Source of the DNA: Oscillospiraceae bacterium
Lineage (GTDB): Bacteria > Bacillota > Clostridia > UMGS1810
Direction: 5' to 3'
Length of the DNA: 5,103 nucleotides
Assembly: GCA_022769845.1 (NCBI GenBank)
Contig: JALEIO010000006.1
Span: 1-5,103 of the forward strand
Both the position numbers and the translations under genes were made by a program. Positions 1-5,103 of the stretch are shown here, piece after piece; within the stretch, counting starts at the first letter, position 1, and each line of letters opens with the position of its first letter. Under the pieces are notes generated by a model. The model saw only the letters and a list, made by a program, of their open reading frames with translations, was not told the origin of the DNA and did no database searches.

Positions 1-19
1 AAAAATTTTTTATCTCTTA

Positions 20-28
20 TGTTATACT
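20..28 (+). promoter_or_regulatory. possible upstream extended -10 element
   Basis: The sequence TGTTATACT contains a TGn extension followed by TATACT, which matches TATAAT at five of six positions. Its -35 box would fall at or before the left edge of the window, so it cannot be assessed. It could be an upstream tandem start for the DUF6873-like/ytxC unit, or a chance match in very AT-rich DNA. Confidence 0.3.
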
Positions 29-56
29 ATGAATTTTTAAAAAAATGTGATACAAT
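28..56 (+). promoter_or_regulatory. probable extended -10 promoter for DUF6873-like/ytxC unit
   Basis: TACAAT at 51-56 (five of six to TATAAT) is preceded by TGA at 48-50, giving an extended -10. The 17-bp-spaced -35 position (28-33, TATGAA) is poor, so recognition would rest on the TGn element. The core at 33-56 matches the promoter at 1685-1708 at 21 of 24 positions, which supports it being a real promoter. Transcription would begin near 63, about 24 nt before the ATG at 87. GATACAAT also resembles a sporulation sigma-E -10 (CATACAnT), but the -35 at the matching distance fits only partly, so I prefer sigma-A. Confidence 0.55.
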
Positions 57-86
57 AAAATAAACTGACGAAAAAAGGTGTGGCTT

Positions 87-812
87 ATGAGTATTATTCC
101 GAATTTACCCGAAAAAAATCCCGAAATTTTTATAATTAACAAATTTGCGGAAGAAAAAATGTTTAAAAGCATAGGAGCGCGCATAATAAAAGGTGAAACA
201 GTGAAGAATTTAACCGCGCCGACAAATACGCATATTGATATGCAGCTTGTTCATCTTGGCGAAAATATATTTGTATGCGAAAAAACGCTTTTTCCTTATT
301 ATAAAAAACTTTTAGGTACACGTTTCAATATAGTTTGCGGCAGCAGCGCTCTTAAAAGTCACTACCCCGACGATATTGCATATAATATAGCAAGGGTCGG
401 GCGGTTTGTAATTCACAATTTTAAATATACCGACGCGGTTATAAAAAAGTATATTTCGGACAATAATTTAGAGTGCGTCAACGTTTCTCAAGGATATGCA
501 AAATGCAATGTGTGCGTAGTTGATGAAATGTCGGTTATTACCGAGGATAAGGGCATTTTTGACGCCTGTATAAAATGTGGTATTGACGCTCTTTTGATAA
601 GCGGCGGATATGTTTTGTTAAAGGGTTACAAAAACGGGTTTATCGGCGGTGCGAGTGTTAAAGTTAACAAAAATACACTTGCTTTTTTCGGCGATATAAA
701 ATTGCACCCCGATTATGCAAAAATTGAAAATTTTCTTAAAAAGAGAAATATCAGCGCCGTTTCGCTTAAAAACGGTAATTTGGAGGATATAGGGAGTGCG
801 ATTGTAATTTAA
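87..812 (+). CDS. DUF6873-like GME/pentein-fold protein, function unknown
   Basis: A 241-residue soluble protein with no signal peptide or membrane segment. I recognise it as resembling the clostridial DUF6873 family, which is assigned to the guanidino-group-modifying enzyme (pentein) fold. Seen in the sequence: APTNTHID at 44-51, with an HxD-like pair as in active penteins; a conserved-looking block QGYAKCNVCVVDE at 135-147; GFIGGASV at 184-191; and FFGDIKLHPD at 200-209. These glycine-rich starts look like successive modules of the propeller fold. No cysteine occurs after residue 164, so the C-terminal nucleophilic Cys of deiminases and amidinotransferases is absent, and a classical hydrolase activity is doubtful. 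The ATG at 87 is chosen because AAGGTG at 75-80 is a ribosome binding site six bases upstream; the earlier in-frame GTG at 78 lies inside that site. The gene ends 22 bp before ytxC. The family call is from memory of sequence pattern and the role is unknown. Confidence 0.7.
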   Translation: MSIIPNLPEKNPEIFIINKFAEEKMFKSIGARIIKGETVKNLTAPTNTHIDMQLVHLGENIFVCEKTLFPYYKKLLGTRFNIVCGSSALKSHYPDDIAYNIARVGRFVIHNFKYTDAVIKKYISDNNLECVNVSQGYAKCNVCVVDEMSVITEDKGIFDACIKCGIDALLISGGYVLLKGYKNGFIGGASVKVNKNTLAFFGDIKLHPDYAKIENFLKKRNISAVSLKNGNLEDIGSAIVI

Positions 813-815
813 AGC

Positions 816-823
816 GAGGGAGG
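816..823 (+). promoter_or_regulatory. ribosome binding site of ytxC
   Basis: GAGGGAGG is a strong Shine-Dalgarno sequence. The gap to the GTG at 835 is 11 bases, longer than usual, but no other in-frame start codon lies nearer, so this site decides the GTG start. Confidence 0.7.
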
Positions 824-834
824 TTTGTAAAAAA

Positions 835-1671
835 GTGTGCTACACCATAGCGGTTGACACTGATTTTTTTAAAAGCGACAAAACAGATGAATTTTTAAAA
901 AATCTTAATGAAAACGGCTTTATTTTCGGCAGTTTTACAGGAAAAACACACCTTTTTGTGAAAATGTTTCTTGACAGCGATGTTTCAAAAGAAACTGCGA
1001 GTGAAATTATTGCCGATTTTATTTATACGACATATGTAAAACGATTTTTTCTTAAAGCAGTCGACGATATTTACTATTATTTTGAAAAAAGCGAAAAGGA
1101 AGAAATTTTCGATTTGCTTGACGCAAAAAAAGAAAAAAAGCTTATAGCTGACGAGGTTTTTGCCTATCTTTCAGAAAACAGCTTTTTTGAGATAAAAGGC
1201 TTTTGCGATTTCAGGCTTGGCAGCTTTTTAAACGGAATTTTTTCAGTGGCGGAAGATATTGCGGACGAGTATTTGGCAAAAAAAGAATATATGGAGTTTA
1301 TTAAGCTTTTAAAGCATTTTCTTGATATGCAAAATTCCGAGTGCGAGCGCGTTGACGTTTTTAAGCGAAAAAACGGCGAGTATGTTTTGATTGACGAAAA
1401 TCAAAATAAAATTCCCGTTTCAGACTGCGAAATCAGCGTTGAAATTGCAGATGAAATTTTAGACGTTTACGATATACTTTTGAGTGAGCTTATAAATCTT
1501 GCACCGAAAAAGGTTGTTATTCACAACAAGGATATGTTTGAAAACAAGGAAATATTAAAGACAATTGAAAATATTTTTGAGAACAATGTAAGCTACTGCA
1601 CAGGCTGCAAAGTGTGCAAAGAATTTGATAAAGCAGAACGAAACATCAAAAATGATGATAAAATAGAGTAA
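835..1671 (+). CDS. ytxC: putative sporulation protein YtxC
   Basis: A 278-residue protein matching the YtxC family in length (Bacillus homologues are about 280 residues) and in layout. Family-like features are an N-terminal alpha/beta part, a helical middle with the FCDFRLGSF segment at 123-131, a segment EYMEFIKLLKHFLDMQN at 151-167, the strand pair RKNGEYVLIDENQNKI at 178-193, LINLAPKKVVIHN at 219-231, and a C-terminal cysteine motif CTGCKVC at 255-261. No signal peptide or membrane helix is seen, so it should be cytoplasmic. YtxC is known as a protein conserved among endospore formers; its biochemical role is not established. The three cysteines in C-x2-C-x2-C spacing could bind a metal, which is an inference. 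Translation starts at GTG 835, where the N-terminus MCYTIAV begins, behind GAGGGAGG. It probably shares a transcript with the DUF6873-like gene 22 bp upstream, and no terminator separates them. Confidence 0.85.
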   Translation: MCYTIAVDTDFFKSDKTDEFLKNLNENGFIFGSFTGKTHLFVKMFLDSDVSKETASEIIADFIYTTYVKRFFLKAVDDIYYYFEKSEKEEIFDLLDAKKEKKLIADEVFAYLSENSFFEIKGFCDFRLGSFLNGIFSVAEDIADEYLAKKEYMEFIKLLKHFLDMQNSECERVDVFKRKNGEYVLIDENQNKIPVSDCEISVEIADEILDVYDILLSELINLAPKKVVIHNKDMFENKEILKTIENIFENNVSYCTGCKVCKEFDKAERNIKNDDKIE

Positions 1672-1679
1672 CAAAGGTA

Positions 1680-1708
1680 GTGACATTTTTAAAAAAGTGT
1701 GGTAAAAT
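1680..1708 (+). promoter_or_regulatory. sigma-A promoter for radical SAM/DUF4080 gene
   Basis: GTGACA at 1680-1685 (five of six to TTGACA) is separated by 17 bp from TAAAAT at 1703-1708 (five of six to TATAAT), with a TGG extension at 1700-1702. Transcription should begin near 1715, giving a leader of about 20 nt that carries the ribosome binding site AAGGGCGG at 1723-1730 before the ATG at 1736. Confidence 0.75.
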
Positions 1709-1735
1709 TAAGGAAAAACATTAAGGGCGGTACAA

Positions 1736-3406
1736 ATGAAAACACTTCTTGCTGCGCTCAATGCAAAATTTGTTCATTCAAGTCTTTCGGTAAGATGTCT
1801 TAAAAAGTTTTGCAGTGAGTTTGACATAATTTTGAAAGAATATACAATTAACGATAACACCGACGCTGTAATATCGGGCATTTATGAAGAAAATGCCGAC
1901 GTTATAGCGTTTTCGTGTTACATATGGAATGTTGAAAAGGTTTTGTATATCTGCGAGTGCCTTAAAAAAGCAAAGCCTGAAATTATAATTGTTTTGGGCG
2001 GCCTTGAGGTGTCGTACGATTCGTACGATATTATGAAACAGTATAATTTTATTGATTTTATAATCAGCGGTGAAGGCGAAATTCCTTTTAAATCACTGCT
2101 GTCGGAGCTGGAAGGCGAAAGAAATTATAAAAATGTTCCGTCGCTTACATACCGTGAAAACGGCGAAATTTTTCAGACTAAAAAGCTTGCGGCGCAAGAT
2201 TTAAACGCGTATCCTTTTGTTTACGACAATGCAGATGAGCTTAAAAACAAAATTGTTTATTACGAATCGTCGCGCGGTTGTCCCTATAATTGCAGCTATT
2301 GTCTGTCGGGGGAGGGAAACGCGGTAAGCTTTCTTGATGTTTTCCGCGTAAAAAAAGAGCTTAAGTTTTTTATAGACAATAATATTCCGCTGGTAAAGTT
2401 TGTGGACCGCACATTTAACGCCGACAGAAAGCGAGCGGAGGATATTTTTTTGTATATCATCGATAATTGTAAAAATACTAAATTTCATTTTGAACTTGCA
2501 GGTGATTTGATAACAGACTCCACACTTGAAATTTTAAAAAAAGCAAAAAAAGATATTATGCAGTTTGAAATCGGCGTGCAGTCCACAAACGAAAAAACCA
2601 TTGCGGCAATCGGAAGAAAAATTGATTTTAACAAGCTTAAAGGACGTATTTTATCGCTTTTGAGCCTCGGAACAATTCATATTTATCTTGACCTTATCGC
2701 AGGGCTTCCGTACGAGGATTTACAGAGCTTTAAAAAATCGTTTGATGATGTCATTTCCTTAAAGCCGCATATGCTGCAGCTTGGTTTTTTAAAGCTTTTG
2801 AAAGGCTCGAGAATACGAAATGAAGCCGAAAAATACGGCTATGTTTTTAAAAGTAAAGCGCCGTATGAGATAATTTCAAATGATTTTATGTCGTTTGACG
2901 ATATTTGTTATCTTAAAAAAATTGAGCAGGTTTTGGACAAGTATTATAACAGCGGCGAATTTGAAAAGAGCATAAATTACCTTTTTGATAAGTTTGAAAG
3001 CCGATTTAAAATTTTTGACCGTATTGCAGCGCATTTTGAAAAAAATCACCTTTTTGAAATAGGACTTTCGCCCGATATGCTTTGCGACGTTTTGATAGAT
3101 GTATTTTGCGAATTTGACGATTTTGCCGATTACGTCAATTTTGACCGTATGACAAATGCAAAATGTAAAAAGAAAAATAATTTTGAAAAAAATCCGCACT
3201 TTAAGGAGGCGTGCTTTGAGTTTTTAAAGGACGAAAAAAATATTCAAAAATATTTGTGCGATTTTAAAGATTTTTCGGCAAAGAAACTTGTTAAATTTAT
3301 CAGAATTGAACGGTTTTTTGATAAAATATGGCTTTTTAATCTTAAAAACAACGAATATTCGGAAATTAGTGAGGATTTTGACAAATTTTATGTTGAAACG
3401 CCGTAA
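1736..3406 (+). CDS. B12-binding domain radical SAM protein with DUF4080
   Basis: A 556-residue cytoplasmic protein built as an N-terminal cobalamin-binding-type Rossmann domain (about 1-150), a radical SAM core (about 170-365) and a C-terminal DUF4080 region (about 375-550). The N-terminus LNAKFVHSSLSVR (8-20), the LGGLEVSYD segment (87-95) and SGEGE (111-115) are typical of the family. The cluster motif C182-x3-C186-x2-C189 would hold a 4Fe-4S cluster that cleaves S-adenosylmethionine, and EIGVQSTN (278-285) fits the barrel's later strands. No DxHxxG motif is seen in the cobalamin domain, so any bound B12 would lack the lower histidine ligand, as in many members of this class. The substrate is unknown; relatives of this architecture include methylases and cyclases, but nothing here decides between them. 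The start is ATG 1736 behind AAGGGCGG with its own promoter. The gene is intact, and its last codons overlap the guaA promoter. Confidence 0.88.
   Translation: MKTLLAALNAKFVHSSLSVRCLKKFCSEFDIILKEYTINDNTDAVISGIYEENADVIAFSCYIWNVEKVLYICECLKKAKPEIIIVLGGLEVSYDSYDIMKQYNFIDFIISGEGEIPFKSLLSELEGERNYKNVPSLTYRENGEIFQTKKLAAQDLNAYPFVYDNADELKNKIVYYESSRGCPYNCSYCLSGEGNAVSFLDVFRVKKELKFFIDNNIPLVKFVDRTFNADRKRAEDIFLYIIDNCKNTKFHFELAGDLITDSTLEILKKAKKDIMQFEIGVQSTNEKTIAAIGRKIDFNKLKGRILSLLSLGTIHIYLDLIAGLPYEDLQSFKKSFDDVISLKPHMLQLGFLKLLKGSRIRNEAEKYGYVFKSKAPYEIISNDFMSFDDICYLKKIEQVLDKYYNSGEFEKSINYLFDKFESRFKIFDRIAAHFEKNHLFEIGLSPDMLCDVLIDVFCEFDDFADYVNFDRMTNAKCKKKNNFEKNPHFKEACFEFLKDEKNIQKYLCDFKDFSAKKLVKFIRIERFFDKIWLFNLKNNEYSEISEDFDKFYVETP
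2012..2029 (+). repeat. perfect 9-bp tandem repeat within radical SAM gene
   Basis: TCGTACGAT occurs twice back to back and encodes Ser-Tyr-Asp twice (residues 93-98) just after the conserved LGGLEV segment. Each copy contains the 8-bp palindrome TCGTACGA. It keeps the reading frame. It may be a small in-frame duplication or chance reuse of the same codons. Confidence 0.6.
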
Positions 3407-3421
3407 AACTTATGCTATAAT
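3393..3421 (+). promoter_or_regulatory. strong sigma-A promoter for guaA
   Basis: TTGAAA at 3393-3398 (five of six to TTGACA), a 17-bp spacer and a perfect TATAAT at 3416-3421, with a TGC extension at 3413-3415. The -35 box lies within the last codons of the radical SAM gene, whose stop is 3404-3406. Transcription should begin near 3428, leaving a leader of only about 30 nt before the TTG start, too short for a purine riboswitch. Confidence 0.85.
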
Positions 3422-3441
3422 ATTAAGATAATCTAATCATT

Positions 3442-3449
3442 GAGGGGAG
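3442..3449 (+). promoter_or_regulatory. ribosome binding site fixing the TTG start of guaA
   Basis: GAGGGGAG is a near-consensus Shine-Dalgarno site eight bases before the TTG at 3458. An in-frame TTG at 3440 overlaps this site and cannot be the start. Confidence 0.85.
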
Positions 3450-3457
3450 TTGTCTTT

Positions 3458-4993
3458 TTGAATAATCAGTTAGTCATAGTTCTTGATTTCGGCGGCCAGT
3501 ACAATCAGCTTATCGCACGCCGTGTGCGTGAGTGCAATGTGTACTGCGAGGTAGTGCCTTTTACAAAAAGCATAGAAGAAATCAAGGCTAAAAATCCTTC
3601 CGCAATTATATTTACAGGAGGTCCGAACAGCGTTTACGAGGACGGTTCTCCGCTTTATACAAAAGAAATTTTTTCGCTCGGTGTTCCGATTTTGGGCATT
3701 TGCTACGGCAGCCAGCTTATGGCGCATTTGTTGGGCGGCGAGGTTAAAAGCGCCAATATGCGCGAGTATGGCAAAACCGAGCTTGAAATTGATAAATCGT
3801 CAAAATTATTTAACGGTGTTGAAGAAAAATCGGTATGCTGGATGAGCCATACCGACTATATTGCCAACATTCCCGAAGGTTTTAAAATTATTGCTTCTAC
3901 AGCGCACTGTCCCGTTGCCGCAATGGAAAACGAAGATAAAAAGCTTTATGCGGTGCAGTTTCACCCGGAGGTTGAGCATACTGTTTTCGGTCAAAAAATG
4001 CTGCATAACTTTTTATACAACGTATGCGGTTTAAACGGTGACTGGAAAATGGACGAGTTTGCAAAGCAGTCTATTGAAAAACTGTGTGAGAAAATAGGGG
4101 ACAAAAAAGTTCTCTGCGCACTTTCGGGCGGTGTTGATTCGTCTGTTGCGGCGGTTATGGTTCACAAAGCGGTAGGTAAAAATTTAACCTGCATTTTCGT
4201 TGACCATGGTCTTTTGAGGAAAAATGAAGGCGACGAGGTTGAAAAGACTTTTAAAGAAAAGTTTGATATGAATCTTATTCGCGTTAATGCAAAAGACAGA
4301 TTCTTGGGTAAGCTTAAAGGCGTGTCTGACCCCGAAACAAAACGTAAAATTGTCGGAGAGGAATTTATAAGGGTGTTTGAGCAGGAGGCTAAAAAAATCG
4401 GTAAAGTCGATTACCTTGTTCAGGGCACAATTTACCCGGATGTTATCGAAAGCGGTACAGGTGATGCTGCTGTGATAAAGAGTCATCACAATGTCGGCGG
4501 ACTTCCGGATTATGTTGATTTTAAAGAAATTATAGAGCCGCTTCGTGATTTGTTTAAGGATGAGGTGCGCAAAGTCGGCTTGGAGCTTGGTATACCTGAA
4601 TTTTTGGTGTGGCGTCAGCCATTCCCGGGTCCCGGACTTGCAATAAGAATAATAGGGGATATCACCGAGGAAAAAACAAAAATTTTGCAGGATGCGGATT
4701 TTATTTTCCGCGACGAGCTTGCAAAAGCAGGGTATGATAAAAAGGTGCATCAGTATTTTGCGGTGCTCACAAATATGCGTTCGGTTGGAGTTATGGGCGA
4801 TGGCCGCACCTATGATTATACGCTCGCTCTGCGCGCAGTTACCACAAATGACTTTATGACTGCCGATTGGGCAAAAATTCCGTATGATATCCTTGAATCC
4901 GCTTCAAACCGCATTATTAATGAGGTTAAGCATATCAACAGAATTGTATATGATATTACATCTAAACCACCTGCAACTATCGAGTGGGAATAA
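3458..4993 (+). CDS. guaA: GMP synthase (glutamine-hydrolysing)
   Basis: Converts XMP to GMP using ATP and glutamine, the last step of de novo guanine nucleotide synthesis in the cytoplasm. The 511-residue product fits the usual length of about 510-525. The N-terminal class I glutamine amidotransferase domain (about 1-190) opens with VLDFGGQYNQLIARRVRE and has the nucleophile Cys82 in GICYGSQ and the partners His169 and Glu171 in FHPEV. The ATP pyrophosphatase domain (about 200-390) has the P-loop SGGVDSS at 223-229, with VDHGLLRKNE at 248-257 and the segment GTIYPDVIESG at 323-333. The C-terminal dimerisation domain holds WRQPFPGPGLAIRIIG (385-400) and ends in the usual KPPATIEWE. TTG 3458 is taken as the start because the N-terminus MNNQLVIVLDF aligns with the family and GAGGGGAG lies eight bases upstream. 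Two in-frame TAA codons stand in tandem at the end. It has its own promoter and is followed by a terminator. Confidence 0.98.
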   Translation: MNNQLVIVLDFGGQYNQLIARRVRECNVYCEVVPFTKSIEEIKAKNPSAIIFTGGPNSVYEDGSPLYTKEIFSLGVPILGICYGSQLMAHLLGGEVKSANMREYGKTELEIDKSSKLFNGVEEKSVCWMSHTDYIANIPEGFKIIASTAHCPVAAMENEDKKLYAVQFHPEVEHTVFGQKMLHNFLYNVCGLNGDWKMDEFAKQSIEKLCEKIGDKKVLCALSGGVDSSVAAVMVHKAVGKNLTCIFVDHGLLRKNEGDEVEKTFKEKFDMNLIRVNAKDRFLGKLKGVSDPETKRKIVGEEFIRVFEQEAKKIGKVDYLVQGTIYPDVIESGTGDAAVIKSHHNVGGLPDYVDFKEIIEPLRDLFKDEVRKVGLELGIPEFLVWRQPFPGPGLAIRIIGDITEEKTKILQDADFIFRDELAKAGYDKKVHQYFAVLTNMRSVGVMGDGRTYDYTLALRAVTTNDFMTADWAKIPYDILESASNRIINEVKHINRIVYDITSKPPATIEWE

Positions 4994-5002
4994 TAAATAA
5001 TA

Positions 5003-5046
5003 CCCTGAAAACTGCGTTGTAATGCGGTTTTCGGGGATTTTATTTT
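5003..5046 (+). terminator. intrinsic terminator after guaA
   Basis: A 13-bp stem pairs 5003-5015 (CCCTGAAAACTGC) with 5024-5036 (GCGGTTTTCGGGG). It includes two G-U pairs and closes an 8-nt loop, and is followed by ATTTTATTTT at 5037-5046. It starts nine bases after the guaA stop and should end the transcript there. Confidence 0.93.
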
Positions 5047-5051
5047 GGAAT

Positions 5052-5099
5052 TGATAACAGAATGATAACAGATGTTATTTTTCAGTATTGTTTTTCAGT
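5052..5099. repeat. short direct repeats in intergenic tail
   Basis: TGATAACAGA occurs at 5052-5061 and 5063-5072, one helical turn apart (11 bp). TTTTTCAGT occurs at 5078-5086 and 5091-5099. The second copy of the first repeat is also half of the palindrome ATAACAGATGTTAT (5065-5078). No reading frame is visible before the window ends. The block could belong to the control region of a neighbouring gene beyond the edge, or be chance in AT-rich DNA. Confidence 0.4.
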
Positions 5100-5103
5100 T
5101 TCT

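Noticed and set aside
78..80. GTG as the start of the DUF6873-like gene (adds Met-Trp-Leu)
   Set aside because: It lies within the AAGGTG ribosome binding site, and ATG 87 is correctly spaced from that site.
1672..1735. Terminator between ytxC and the radical SAM gene
   Set aside because: No GC-containing hairpin followed by a T-run is present; the gap is taken up by the promoter and ribosome binding site.
2201..2488. Minus-strand reading frame of 95 codons
   Set aside because: It lies opposite the radical SAM domain, has no ribosome binding site or recognisable domain, and its composition is that of an antisense shadow.
2876..3199. Minus-strand reading frame of 107 codons
   Set aside because: It is a Phe/Ile/Lys-rich shadow of the DUF4080 region, with no family features.
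3378..3383. Perfect TTGACA as the -35 box of guaA
   Set aside because: It is 32 bp from the TATAAT at 3416, far too distant; TTGAAA at 3393 has the correct 17-bp spacing.
3440..3442. TTG as the start of guaA (six extra residues)
   Set aside because: It overlaps the GAGGGGAG ribosome binding site; TTG 3458 gives the normal GuaA N-terminus.
3407..3457. Purine riboswitch before guaA
   Set aside because: The gap is only 51 bp and holds the -10 box and the ribosome binding site; there is no room for the three-way junction and none of its conserved bases are seen.
4184..4750. Minus-strand reading frame of 188 codons
   Set aside because: It lies wholly opposite the conserved ATP pyrophosphatase and dimerisation domains of guaA and resembles no protein family; its length follows from the codon bias of guaA.
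5065..5083. Second intrinsic terminator (ATAACAGATGTTAT followed by five T)
   Set aside because: With a realistic loop only five mostly A-T pairs form, too weak for termination; a strong terminator already precedes it.

Overview
The window reads as a compact, AT-rich chromosomal segment from a spore-forming Firmicute of the class Clostridia. The evidence is the strong A/T codon bias, the A-rich spacers, the clear Shine-Dalgarno sites combined with ATG, GTG and TTG starts, and the gene content: a YtxC-type sporulation protein, a DUF6873-like pentein-fold protein and a B12-binding radical SAM/DUF4080 protein, next to a Firmicute-like GuaA. The genus cannot be fixed from the sequence alone.

Layout. 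All four genes lie on the + strand. Positions 1-86 form an AT-rich leader with one or two extended -10 promoter elements. A DUF6873-like gene (87-812) follows, then 22 bp later ytxC (835-1671); these two look co-transcribed. A good sigma-A promoter (1680-1708) sits in the 64 bp gap before the radical SAM/DUF4080 gene (1736-3406). The -35 of a near-consensus promoter (3393-3421) lies inside the last codons of that gene and drives guaA (TTG start 3458, stop 4993). A strong intrinsic terminator (5003-5046) closes the unit. The last ~57 bp carry short direct repeats and a small palindrome but no recognisable gene.

How the genes relate. guaA makes GMP from XMP and is housekeeping. The three upstream genes are conserved but poorly characterised: one is tied to endospore formation by family, one is a probable non-catalytic or divergent pentein, and one is a probable cobalamin-dependent radical SAM enzyme of unknown substrate. 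Each transcription unit has its own promoter and there is no terminator between units, so read-through into guaA is likely. No mobile element, CRISPR array, RNA gene or phage-like segment is visible. I see no convincing new multi-gene system. The most open questions are the functions of the three conserved upstream proteins and the near-identical 24 bp promoter cores ahead of two of the units.
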